NCBI GenBank assembly: GCA_026686845.1
Contig: JAIVEN010000015.1
Span: 18,829,501 to 18,893,500, forward strand
Length of the DNA: 64,000 bases
Origin: Adenanthera pavonina
Lineage: Eukaryota; Streptophyta; Magnoliopsida; Fabales; Fabaceae
Direction of reading: 5' to 3'
Each line of letters begins with the position of its first letter. The first letter of the stretch is position 1. Shown piece by piece: positions 52,570 through 64,000 of the stretch. The translations under genes and the position numbers were made by a program. The notes beneath the pieces were generated by a model, which had not been told where the DNA came from, made no database searches, and saw nothing but the letters and a program-made list of their open reading frames with translations.

Positions 52570-53405
52570 TTTTTAGATTAGATAATTTCTATCGGTGATG
52601 GAACCACTGAACCAAGTAATGAAGGAGAAATAGAAATTACAATCCCACCAAATCTTCTTCTAGACATGCATGGTAATCCCATTGAATGTGTTGTTTAGTC
52701 CACACATCCTAATATGCTTGATAACCTCAACAACCCATGTTACTTTAGAGATAGATCAATATTAGCTCATATCTTATCGGTAGTTGATGATGTAAATTAA
52801 TATATGTTATCCATGGTTTTCGATGAGGATATGATGTACTTGAGTTTTGATAGTGTATAAAGCAGGATGAGAATGTTGAATCTATTAATGATGTTCATTC
52901 TATCGAGTTCCTTAATCTTATGTCTATATCCAATCTTTCTAATCACTTGATAAGGGTTAAAATTGGTGCACTAATCATGTTGATACAAATTATTGATAAA
53001 TCATTAGGTTTGTAAAATAATACATGTTTCATTGTAATCAATACAAGAAAGCATGTGCTTGAGGTAAAAATGATGTCTAGTCTTAATGACGGTTTGCATG
53101 TATGTATCTCAAGAATTACTATCACCTCTTCTAACTCCAGTTTCCTATTTAGTATGCTTATGATGCAATTCCCTATCATGTTGTCATTTATAATGACCAT
53201 AAATAAGAGTCAGAGACAAAGTTTGTAGGATGTTAGTTTGTATTTGCCTAAGCTAGTCTTTATGTATGGACAACTATATATAGCACTATCATGTGTAAAA
53301 AATAAAAAATCTTTGAAAATATTGATTTTAGATTATGATGATAGGCCTACAAACAAAACATCAAATGTAGTATATAGAAAGATCTTCAATAATCTAGATA
53401 GGTAA
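52570..53405 (+). pseudogene. Helitron helicase (PIF1-like) C-terminal relic
   Basis: Translated fragments follow the C-terminal third of Helitron helicases: GDGTEPSNEGEIEI, ILAHILSVVDDVN, YMLSMVFDEDMMYLSFDS, FLNLMSISNLSNHLIRVKIG, FIMTINKSQRQSLQDVSLYL (helicase motif V/VI region), VFMYGQLYIALSCVKNKKSL and LDYDDRPTNKTSNVVYRKIF. Stops interrupt it, including a TAA where a Gln codon is usual after VVDDVN, and a frameshift near 52858. The upstream Rep and helicase motifs I-III are not present in the window, so this is a 3' fragment. Confidence 0.85.
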
Positions 53406-53504
53406 CATATACTTGTATAATTAGATTTAATAGTAATGATACACATGATTCAATTTTTATCACCATACGTATATATACATAATAGCTTTTACTGTTGTAC
53501 ATAT

Positions 53505-53537
53505 AAGGAAGCGTCATCCCACGGATATTGTACTAGT
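53505..53537 (+). mobile_element. Candidate Helitron 3' terminus
   Basis: The sequence GCGTCATCCCACGGATATTG then TACTAGT ends in the CTAGT terminus typical of plant Helitrons, followed by T, 130 bp after the end of the helicase relic. The short GC-containing stretch before it could be a decayed terminal hairpin. Confidence 0.55.
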
Positions 53538-54900
53538 TATATCAAATAGGCTATATTTTTCCATAAAATACATGGAATGGAATAAATAATAAATTGAAAG
53601 AATTTTTTTCATTAAATGACATATTAATTTGAACAAGATTTCAAATGAAAATTTTAAAATTTAATTTTAAATAGTAAAAAATGCATGAAATGGTGGAAAA
53701 ATAAATAATAATAAAATAAATGAATAAAAAGAGATAAAAGTCCATTACTAATTATATTGTTTTTCATATTAGCTACATTATTTACTTATAACAAAATTAA
53801 AAAAAATCGCTGAGCTTGTGATAACAAACTAAAGACAAAAATCAAATGAATATGCCCATTCCCAAGACTCAAATCCCTTCTCTCATCGTGGATGGAGCAG
53901 AGGTGGATGTGGCTTCCACACGTCAATGCAACCAACAATGAAGGCCTCCATGGATTTTGCGGTTTTCTAGTTTTTTACCAACTCGACCTAAGCTATATAT
54001 AAAATCTCTTGTTTAAGCTGAATATGAGTTGCTAATAAATTATGGTTTTTGATCTTCTTTGTTAGTTGAAACTTGAAACCTGCTCGTTGCTCAACAAACT
54101 TGCCAGGCTTTGCAACTCTATTAGGGCTTCAGCTGCGATTGCCAAACTTTTTCACTTCCAAAAACGAGTTTAAGAGCACTATGATAGCTTCGAAATATGT
54201 TCAAATTACATTATTTTTAAAGTAAAATTGTTTTTTTTTGGCAATTCATGAGATAAATAATAATTTCATAGAAAAATTTTAATTGAATAATATTTTGATT
54301 TGAATAAAACTTTAGATGAAAAGTTTAAATTCAAAAAATAAAAATCTATTGATAATATATATAAAAAATAATTATGTTTAAAGTTATATAACTCTTTTAC
54401 ATTTCCACACAATTCAAATATCTGATTGTGTTATACTACTTTTTAATTGATCGCTTGCTTTTGAAGGTGATATATTTTTATTTGCCATTTTTTTAAATAT
54501 AATGATAGGTTATTTGATAATATCTGGTAAGATTTAATTATTGTTAGACTCAAATCATGATAGCTCTCATAACATTTTTAATCCCCAAGACAAGAATTTG
54601 AGACAATTTGAATTTTTTATTTATCCCTAAATTAACAGTAAAATAATTTATTCTATTATACTTTATATTATATATTAATTAAATTAAATTAATTTAAAAT
54701 ATAAATAGCTTACAGTCTAATTGAAATGTTGTTATCTGCTTAGTTTCTTCTACTCACTTTCTTATCAATATTAATAATTAAGTAATTTATAAAATCACAT
54801 TTTTAACCTTACGTATCAATTGGTTATTGATAATTCATTTAATAATGGTGGCTTATTAGAGTTCATACTGAGGATGAATTTCTTATTATTTTTAAAATTT
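53538..54900. other. Intergenic, AT-rich, no gene recognised
   Basis: No exon, repeat border or RNA gene seen between the Helitron relic and the ATAD5 promoter region. Confidence 0.5.
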
Positions 54901-55053
54901 GAATTTAATAATCTTATATAGTTATAGATGTGTATATATACATATATCCATATCCTGACGTCCCGATACATATACCCATATCCTAACGTCCCTGATTTGA
55001 TTAGGCTTCACCGCTCCAAGTCAAGCCCCAAGCCCGGGTCCTTTCCATCAGAG

Positions 55054-55062
55054 GGCGGGAAC
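55054..55062. promoter_or_regulatory. Candidate E2F-type site upstream of the ATAD5 gene
   Basis: GGCGGGAAC, about 135 bp before the start codon. Its complement GTTCCCGCC matches seven of eight positions of the E2F consensus WTTSSCSS. Replication genes are often E2F targets, which fits an ATAD5/ELG1 gene. Motif evidence only. Confidence 0.35.
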
Positions 55063-55196
55063 GAAGCCGTCATTCCCTCCAATTTTATCCGTCTGAAAGT
55101 TTATCCTAATTGCTCCCGGCTGTACTTCACTCTTTTCCATTACCCCTTATACCATTCTACCTAATTCCGTCTGATTTCACTGGCAATTCTATTAAA

Positions 55197-58100
55197 ATGG
55201 ACGGCTCTGTGATGGAGCTTAGTCCCAACAATCTGGGCACACCCAAGCGCCGGAATGTTCGCCGGAAGTTGGTTCAGTCGACGTTGCTCCCTCAGAAAAT
55301 CCAAGAGTCCGATGAAAGAGCTGATGAAAAGGACGAGAAAAATTGCGGTGACGATCAACAAGAGGAAGAAGAGGCACATTGTTGTGCCGATAAGAACAAG
55401 AAGGGAAAGTCCAAACAAAAAGTTACCCCTCGAACTAAGGTCAAATTTCATCCATCTAGTTTTCTCGACTTGTCATATGTGAACAGCTAATAGTAAATTA
55501 CACCTAGGATTCTTGCATTGCACCTGTATTTTGGCCGACTCGAGATTTTACTCTTAAATTCAACTCAGTTTGATTGCCAATAATATCGTAATGAATCTTA
55601 AGTATTTTTTTTTCTTCCAAAAAATGGCCAAAGTAATTTTCTGTATTGAGACTGAATAGATAATTGAAAAGTTGATGGATTCAAATCCTAATAATATGAC
55701 ACTTACTCCTTTTTCCTTTTCCCTTACAGCAAAAGGAGAAGCAGCTGCAGAATACTACGCCAAAGAAACTGGGCACACCCAAGCGCCAGAATGTTCGCCG
55801 GAAGTTGGTTCAGTCGACGTTGTCCCCTCAGAAAGCCCAAGAGTCTGATGAAAGAGCTGATGAAAAGGAGGAGAACAATTGCTGTGATGATCAACAAGAG
55901 GAAGAAGAGGCACATTGTGCGAATGAGAACAAGAAGGGAAAGTCCAAACGAAAAGTTACTCCTCGAACCAAGAATTCCAAGGTCAAGTTCGGCAAATCAA
56001 TTTTATTGTCATTATCATATGTAAACAGTTGAAAGTAAACTATGCCTGGAATTCTTGCATTATGCCTGCATTTTGGCGCACTGGAGATTTTATTCTTAAA
56101 TTCAACTCTCAGTTTGATTGCCACCGATATTGCAGTAAAACTTGAGTATTTTTTCCCTGAAAAGGGCCCATATAATTTTTTTGTTGAGACTGAATAGATA
56201 ATTGAAAAATTGATGGGTTCAAATCCTAATAATATGACATTTACTCCTTTTTCTTTTTCCCTTACAGCAAAGGGAGAAGCAGATGCAGAATACCACGCCA
56301 AAGAAAAAACTATCACCCAAAGGGGTTAAGGGGGCAAGTTCCCGGCAAATGTTGACTGATGCTGCACCAATTTATATGCCGGTGCCTGATTTGCGTTTGG
56401 AGGCAAAACTGTCAGCTGAGGTTTGTGCATCTGGTTCATATTGTGCTATTCGTTTATCTAATGGGTAACCTGCAGTGTTGGAATTTGGCTACTATTGTGT
56501 TCTTTGTTTCGTAAGCTGTACTTCCACATTGATATTCTCCTTTACCTTTACCAATTTTGAACCCTGATTATGACTATGGCTTCAGCTTTGCTGCTACTTG
56601 ACAGACACTCTGTCTCTTTGATTTAATCAGGAAAATTCAAGGATTTTTGCAGGACGGCAAATTCATCCCTTTTTTTCTTCATGGAAGGCAGGGAAGAAAC
56701 CTCAGGATCCAACTGAATCAGAACTCAGTTTATGTGCAGCGAGGAGGAAGGATGGGCAAGCAATTGCCTGTGCTCCGATTCATGTATTTGAATATAATCT
56801 GGTATGTTACTTGTCCTATGCATTGTTTTAGTATTCTATTATGACAAAAGTGGGTGATTTGTATTTCCTTGGTTGATGACTTCTGCAATCTCTGTTTGAG
56901 GTAATAGTAAAATTCTTTGACGCAGGATGATACATTTTTGCCAGATTGGAAAAACTGGACGTTTTTGGGGCAGACTGCCAAAGCAAATTGTGGTCCAGAA
57001 AGTTCATGTTCCTCTTTTTTTGAGGGTTCTATTGAACCCTTAAATTTTGATAAGCTTCATAGTACTTATCATCCATCTGGTGTTACAATTTCTCAAAATG
57101 TTCTATCTGGTTCAGATCAACATTCCATAGAATCTACACAGCCTCAAAATCTGCAAGAAATATTACTCGAAAACTCAGCTGCCAGCGGGCATACAAGTCG
57201 TCAATCACTAGAACCCAAACTGGTACATGTATTATTATAATATTAGATTAGAAAATGCCTTCTGTCTATGCTTCTCAGTAATTCCTGTGCACAATTAAAA
57301 AAGCAAGATATATGAGATTTAAATGCCTGTAGGTAATCAGTGGAAGCTTGTTAAAGGTAGAGATATATATTTTCCTCTATCCTAATGATTTGTTACTGTT
57401 GGCAAATGCATTATCACCAGGACATGGAAGCAGATGCTGAGCAAGCTGGCTTTTTCAGGAAGTCAGATCCTGAGCCACAGAGTAGATTTCTTCAAGAAAG
57501 GTTGATACATGCATGACCCACACCTGACATGTTGCTGGCAATGACATATATTCATTGTATCATTACTAGTCATTACTTGTGATTCTATATTTATGTAATG
57601 TATGTTCACCTCATATTGCAAATGGTATTAAGAGTTACCAAGTGTTGTCATTACATATATTCAGTTTATGACATCTCTGATCTGCCTGGCATGTGCTAAC
57701 TGCTAGGTTAAGAAAGGTGCATTTTCTATGAAGTGCAATATTTTGGAATATTAGAATATGTTGCAATTGTTTCCCACTGTTCATTTATCTGTTTTCTAAG
57801 GCTTTTATTGTAAAAAAAATTGCTTGGATCTCACCTAAGATATGCCTAGGATATATATGGTTCAAGTTAATTGGTTTATTTGTGAATTTTTGGCTCAAAG
57901 CAAGGAGGTTGTGACTTCTTAGATCATTTTCATATCAAAATTTTTTCCCTATTTGGTGTCTACATCTTCATAGGCATGAATTCTTCGTTATAACATTTTA
58001 TTTATGCTGTCTACATTCCAATTTTGCTCTCTCTTCTTAAATCTAAAGGTTCTTTGTGTATGGTCCTACTTTACTTGAGTTTCTTGGCTGTTCAGCAAGG

Positions 58101-61100
58101 GAAATTTTCAATTGTCAACAAGAGAAAATAATTGTATTGCTGTTGCATCTTTTTTAATAATGTCTGCAGCAATCGAAGAACTCATTTATTATGTCCAATG
58201 TTTATTAGGCTTTGGCTAGGGAATGTTATTTACTGACGGACAGGTTTTTTCCTTGTTCTATGCATTGTAGCATGAGGTCATATTACCATAGTTGTGAAGA
58301 TAACGCTGAAGGAACCTTATGGACCTACAAGTACAAGCCAACAAAGGCCATTGAGGTCTGACATTTTTGGTTCTTTTTTAATTTTGAAGTTACATCTGCT
58401 AATTTTCCACGGCTGTAAATTGTGCATTTATTACTTGATGGCTTTTATAGGTATGTGGTAATGATGAGTCTGTGAAATTTTTGCGTGACTGGTTACGACT
58501 CTGGCATGGAAGACGTTATCAAAGCAGGAAGGATGCCTTGGACAGGGATAAAGGTGATATACAAGGGGATGATGATGATTATGACCGTTCTGATTGTCAT
58601 TATGATTCAGAAGACATGACCGAGGAGAATGTTCTTTTAATTACTGGACCAATTGGGGTGTGTGAAAATGTACTTTATTATAACTGTAGCATACATTTTG
58701 TCTGCATAAATTGGCTTTTGTATTTTTCACATATATCTCTATTGAACACTACCATTGTTTAAAAGATGGCTGGTGTTAAAATATGGGTGCAGCATTTTCA
58801 GTGAAATGACTAGGGTTTAAGGAACCTTTTGTTAACGCCAAATACTAGCTTTTGCACCATAAAAAAAGGTATGATTACAAAATTTAAGAATAATAAGCCA
58901 TATGTATACGATTATTTGATTGCTAAAATTAATTTAATGCTTGTAAGCTGCCAACTAAGAAATATCAAAATGTTATGGAAAATGAAAATGTTTTTTTTTT
59001 TCCTGGGTTACAGATGAAAATGAATTTGATTCGTAACAAGCTAGAGTCTGGAAAGACTGCGGTCCTTTAAAGCCCTTGAAAATTCACTTGCACAAAGATG
59101 AATCTTGAGTGCTTAACATTCCAATTATAAATGATAGTAAAGCTGTGGAGTTGAATTTGTAATGAGGTCAACCCCTTTTGCCATGCACATGGAATTATTA
59201 TGTGGCAAATTGAGTATACTAGTGTTTGGGTTACTACTGCTTAGTATTTCAGTTTAAGGATAGGATAATCTGATTTCCTGTTATTTTCATTGTAAATATG
59301 TGTGTGAAGTCTGAACTGTCCCATCACTTATTTTAGTTTTTTTTTGTCTTTGCTTGGATATGTCTAATACAATTGTAGAGCATCGTCATTATCTATCTTC
59401 ACTACATAGAATATTTTGCTCTATGTAAGCATGAATTTTCCAAATTGGTAGCTAAGGCATCAGTATATTATGTTGTAGAGTGGCAAGTCTGCGGCTGTAT
59501 ATGCTTGTGCACAAGAGGAGGGGTTTGACGTTCTAGAGGTATTTCTTTTCTTTTCTTTTTCTTTTTTTTCTTTTCTTTTTCTTTTTTTTTTCTTTTGGTC
59601 CATTTAGATGCATCTCGGTTTGTTTAGATGTTTTCACTAGTTATGCTTTTTGACTGGTCTACATATGTTGTTATATAAATTCATTGATCTCATGCATCTG
59701 GTTACTTCCATATTTTGAAAAGCATTTCTGAATATGAGGCCTAGTAACTACTTATTGAGATTTGTAGTTATTCTGATGTTTTATTATGCTTGCCTGTTTT
59801 TTTCTGAGCTTTGGAATCAAGCTTAATCTTGCATTTGATGTTTGATGAATGTAGATATAAATTTATTTGAAATAATGAGCATTGTGCTCCAATATTGTCC
59901 TCTGCAATTCATTACTCAATGCAATTGGCATTAAACAATTATGGTGTAATCTTATATGCAATACTTTTGATAAATAGATGCATAATATATCTCAAACTCT
60001 TATTGGCTGCTCTTTCTGTAATATTTTTACTAACTTAAAATTTCCTTTATTTGCTTTTATATAATTGTAATTTTTAAATTATTAATAAGAACATTACGTT
60101 ATACTTTATTGCTTCTATTGTCTAAACAGCTCAATGCGTCAGACTGTAGAAATGGGACTGCTGTCAAGCAGCATTTTGGAGATACTCTTGGATCACTTGG
60201 GTTCAAAAGGTGAGTTAATTCTGCCAATGCATATATATTACTTTACTGATGGAAAGGTTTGGAACCTTAGCAATTTTGTATCTGACCATAATTACAATTA
60301 CACGCTTTCACTCCTGCAGTATCAGTTAACCTATTTAGCATTCCTTTTATATGAGGAGGTGCATTTCTTCCCAACAGGAGATCAGTAGTTCATTAAAATG
60401 AAAATACATATGCTAGATGGCATGAGCCATTGTGTTCTTATTTCTTAGAACTCATGCAATTCAAATAAGTTTTCTGGTTGTTGTCATATTGTCAATTGCT
60501 GGAGATTTACTAGCTTTAGTTGTGATATTATCCAGTGGAAGAGAGGAAATTGAATTTTAGATTTCAAAATAGTAAGGGAGTTGGAATTATCAAAACAAGC
60601 TTGGGTTAAGCATTAATATACTGGTTACTTTGTTTCTCTAGCTGTCATAGGTGATAAGCTTATGACGCGGAGTTGGGCTGGTTCTTAGTTCATTCTTCAC
60701 CTCGAATTAGAAAACACAAAAAAGTAGGTCTGAGGAAAAAAAAGATAACGAAACTTTTGTTTAAATTGCTTTATTACATCATGTGCCTTGATTCAATTAA
60801 GTTATTCTAATATAATGAAGCTGCTCTTGTTGAGAAATCTTTCCATTAAGTTGTCTTATAATAATGTGTCTTACATGTTGTATATCAAGGTTATTGGAAC
60901 ACACCAATAGTTCGCCAAAGAAGAAAAAGAGGAAGTTGTCCTCACGCCTGGCTTTGCCTAGCGACAAAGCATATGAAGAGTTAAATGAAGGGGCAGTTGA
61001 ACCGATAGCCATATCTGATAATGAAGCTGCCTGCCCTGTTGCAACATCTTGGAGGTTACCTGACCAAAGAAACATAATTGGATATGATAAAGTCCGAACA

Positions 61101-63623
61101 TTAATTCTAGTTGAGGACGTGGACATCCTTTTTCCTGAAGATCGTGGATGTATTGCTGCCATACGACAAATTGCTGAGACAGCAAAGGGGCCAATTATAT
61201 TAACCAGCAATAGTAAGATGACACGTTAATTTAATGAATCCTTGCTTAACACATTGCTTTTGTCAAAATGTTCATTTTCTATATGATTCTTGTGAATCAG
61301 GCAATAATCCTGGTCTGCCAGATAAATTTAATAGACTGCATGTTTCTTTCTCATTGCCATCGCCAAAGGAGTTGCTGTGCCATTTGTACATGGTATGTGC
61401 AGAACGATTCTCCTACCTCTTAAAAGTAGGGAAAAGATGAAAATCCAAAAGTTTATTTTGCGATGAATGGACTGCAGGTTTGTGTCACAGAAGGATTCAA
61501 CATTCATCCTCTTGTACTGGAGAAATTTATACAGTCTTGTGATGGAGATATCCGCAAAACCATAATGCATCTTCAGTTCTGGTTCCAGAGTAAAAGACTA
61601 AGAAAAGGTGCAACACTCAGAACATGTTTATTGAATCATGCATACTTCATGATTATGAATCATTATCTTATATGAAAAGCGCAATGATTTTGCTTCGTCA
61701 ATGTGTACTTTGTTCTCTTACAATCAAGACCTTTCTTCAATTCCTATCTTCAGTAATAAGATATATGTACTCTGCTAAGATGAAATATATGCATTTATTA
61801 ACTGAGGAAAGATTTAAAAGGTGGGTATAACGACATTTGAGGCTAGGATGGGTTAAGTTATGCAAATTTTAGTGGGACTAGTATTAGTATTATTGCTGAA
61901 AAACAAGCAAACTTAATATATTCTTTAAGTGGGCCTTTTTTTGCATGAGTATAGAATGTCTTGAAATTTCCTCACAGCAGTAATTGGTATCCGTTTATTT
62001 ATTTTTTCTTTGTCTTGTTCACTATTTCTATGTTTTGAGGGTGATTTTTGGTCGCTGCATGGTTTTTTTCGGCCTGAGTTTCTACATGGTTATGACTTAC
62101 AATAAACTGATGATTTCATCCTTCACTGTTCAGACAGAGAAGGACAAACATTGTACGGCTCACTTCCATTTGATCTTGAGGTTGGTCATCAGATACTGCC
62201 CAAGATGATGCCCTGGGATTTTCCCTCTCAGTTATCTGAACTAATTGAGAAGCAAGTTACCAAGGTAGTAACCACAATGGAAGAAAACTCTAGTTTGCAG
62301 GGGTTAGCTGAAGAACAGCTTGACATAAATGAAAAGCACAGTGATTCAGATGTGCAGCAGATGGGGACTGATTATATAGAGGCCAAGAAGATAGAAATGC
62401 TTGAGAGGAATGGATGTGTTACTTCTGGCACCCCAGTTACACCTTCTAATCGAAAGATTCAAAGGAAACTTGTAGTGATGTCTGATTCTGAGGATGAGAA
62501 TTTAAATAATGGGCATCCTCTGGACATGTGTGATGTTGCTGACAATCGACCATCTCTTGAGGACAACAGTGATTCTCCCTCTAAATTTCAATTGAATAAA
62601 AAATACACCAGCCCATCATTTCTTAAGCTGGGTACTGGATTGGAGGATTCAGAGGTGGACCTGGGTCAACATTTTGGAACAGCTGATAATACGCGTTTAA
62701 AGGAAACATCAAAGTCATTAGATGTATCCTGTGTTCCAGAATCAACATACGTTCCTGAGACTGTTAATGAAATTGAGACTAACTCTGAAGCAGTGTCTTT
62801 TGGCCATCCTACTGGTGCTGTAGAAGTCTCTGTGAATAATGAGTTGCTACCATTCACTTTCAGTGTTTGTAAGCGCTTAGCCAGGTTACCACATAATGAT
62901 GATTTGTTGGAAAGTACCGAAGTTCCAGAATCTTCTCAAAAAGAGATTGAGATTGTGCAAGATTTAATGGATGAAAATATGGAAACTGCACCTCTGTATA
63001 GCGTGATGGACGAATGCAGTCGAGTGGATTTCAAAATAAAGTCTAATTTTATTGAACCCTCTCCATTGATGGAGACTGATGTTGTCCATAAATTTTGGAG
63101 AGTACTTCGTGAATGTCGAACAGATTTAAAACAGCATGTTCCCACTGAACAACCGGGTGCTTTTCAAGTTGTTAAACTAGCTTGTGGTATGAGCAATCTA
63201 ATTTCAGATGCTGACTTGCTGTTTGGTAATTACCAGGAAAAAGAATGTGTAAGTTCCTTTTAATGGCTGCAATAAAGTTTTTTGTTCTTTGTGCTGTATC
63301 AATATTATGATAATGATGAATGTGCAGGATATTTTGGAAGCTCCAACTTCACTTTTTAATGAAGCCTCAATTGATTGGTATGATGAGCAAATGATGGTGT
63401 CCACTGTTGCTGAACATGGGTTTTGTTTTTATGCAAAATACTTGTCAGATACTGGATTGGAGTCAGGCTTCGAGAGCAGTGTTGATTTAACTTCGGAGTT
63501 CTTGGCTTCCACAACTAACATAATGGCTCTGGGCTATTTATCTAGAGAGGGCCTCTCGAACCGCACTAACTTCTGTACTGGAAAGGACTTGGTGAACAAG
63601 TCAAAAAATGATTTGCCAGACAG
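55197..63623 (+). CDS. ELG1: ATAD5/ELG1-like AAA+ ATPase (PCNA unloader), 3' part beyond window
   Basis: Fifteen exons are visible: 55197-55439, 55730-55981, 56268-56420, 56631-56801, 56926-57222, 57421-57500, 58271-58355, 58451-58657, 59479-59538, 60130-60209, 60890-61212, 61301-61392, 61478-61607, 62134-63248, 63328-63623. They give about 1,194 residues; the last donor leaves an open phase, so the gene should continue past 64000. ATAD5/ELG1 with RFC2-5 removes PCNA from DNA after replication. Seen: LWTYKYKPTKAIEVCGN (start of the AAA+ core), Walker A GPIGSGKS at 493-500, ELNASDCRNG, a KKKKRK basic cluster at 553-558, Walker B LILVEDVDILF at 614-624, sensor-1 IILTSNSN, and DGDIRKTIMHLQFW (sensor-2 region). 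PWDFPSQLSELI and a long acidic segment follow. Exon 2 is a duplicate of much of exon 1. Likely counterpart of Arabidopsis At1g77620. Confidence 0.92.
55233..56304 (+). repeat. ~535-bp tandem duplication within the ATAD5 gene
   Basis: Copy one spans about 55233-55768 and copy two about 55769-56304. Both include GGGCACACCCAAGCGCC at the start, a coding block, the donor AAG|GTCAA, intron text such as TTGAGACTGAATAGATAATTG... in shortened form TGAGACTGAATAGATAATTG, and the acceptor CCCTTACAG|CAAA. The copies differ by substitutions and small indels. Confidence 0.93.
59544..59596. repeat. TTTTC-rich pyrimidine tract
   Basis: Repeated TTTTC/TTTTTC units in intron 9 of the ATAD5 gene. Confidence 0.85.
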
Positions 63624-64000
63624 GTATTTATTCTTGCTGCCATATTGTAGTGAATAAACATAATTTCTGCCATTCACCTATTTGATTATACACATATCCA
63701 TGCATGGTAATCATCCTTCCGCATTAATTATTTACAGAAGCTTCTGTCGAATTGGATATTATTATTAAACAGAATTTTTTTGGGGCAAAACTACTCACTA
63801 TTGTCATCCACTTTGAAACTCGCAGCAAAACTGATTGAAAATTTATACGTTTTATCCGGGAAAAAAAAATCCCTAGCAGAGTCATCCTTTTCCTTTTCGT
63901 TTGAACTTTCTTTCGATATACTAATTTAGACTGATTCTTTAACTTTACATTTTTATATTGTTATAGCTTTTGTTGCTGCTACTACTAATACTAAACAGTC
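63624..64000 (+). other. Probable intron 15 of the ATAD5 gene
   Basis: Starts with the donor GTATTTATT after exon 15. No convincing continuation of the family C-terminus is found before the window ends. One possible acceptor at 63737 would add only ten residues before a stop. Confidence 0.6.

Noticed and set aside
54928..55164. 78-codon open frame upstream of the ATAD5 ATG
   Set aside because: Starts in AT-rich simple sequence and is out of register with the conserved protein; an upstream ORF is possible but unsupported without a transcript start.
55440..55490. Read-through of ATAD5 exon 1 to a stop (ending SYVNS)
   Set aside because: The same read-through end exists in the second copy because intron sequence was duplicated. 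Splicing at AAG|GTCAA keeps the conserved frame in both.

Overview
The window is nuclear DNA of a flowering plant, most likely a eudicot. The organism cannot be named from sequence alone. The evidence is AT-rich intergenic DNA, genes split by GT..AG introns, plant-specific gene families, and plant-type transposons (L1 LINE with RNase H, solo LTR, Stowaway and hAT MITEs, Helitron relic).

Six protein genes can be assembled exon by exon with all phases closing. (1) A WAT1/UMAMIT-type (MtN21) membrane transporter, + strand, 3535-6383, 388 aa. (2) A ChaC-type glutathione-specific gamma-glutamylcyclotransferase, + strand, 11793-16384, 185 aa, closest in my memory to Arabidopsis GGCT2;3. (3) A nuclear acidic protein with DEK_C-like segments and a CHZ-like motif, - strand, 25353-18364, 505 aa. 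(4) A conserved plant protein of unknown function, + strand, 27643-29809, 265 aa. (5) A GPI-anchored three-LysM receptor protein of the LYM1/LYM3 type, - strand, 33441-31244, 422 aa. (6) The first ~1,194 residues of an ATAD5/ELG1-like AAA+ PCNA unloader, + strand, from 55197, running off the right edge. There is no operon logic. The genes act in different processes: amino acid or auxin transport, glutathione turnover, chromatin, peptidoglycan sensing and replication. As I recall the Arabidopsis map, homologues of the same genes sit next to each other in several duplicated blocks, so the order looks like an old conserved gene neighbourhood.

The 21.7 kb between the LysM gene and the ATAD5 gene is transposon-rich. 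It holds an hAT-type MITE with a perfect 8-bp target duplication, a second MITE, a probable Copia LTR remnant, a decayed array of LTR-retrotransposon-like repeats, an L1-type LINE with a 17-bp target duplication, a 2.3-kb solo LTR nested in that LINE with a perfect 5-bp duplication, and a Helitron helicase relic ending in CTAGT. MITEs also lie in introns of genes 2 and 3, and a large inverted pair of MITE-like sequences lies between genes 3 and 4.

The most unusual gene-level features are a tandem duplication of about 535 bp inside the ATAD5 gene that adds an in-frame 252-nt exon, and an older internal duplication in the DEK/CHZ gene in which two 106-nt exons of the same phase encode related segments. 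I saw no tRNA, rRNA, CRISPR or bacterial-type element, and nothing I would call a new defence or mobile system.
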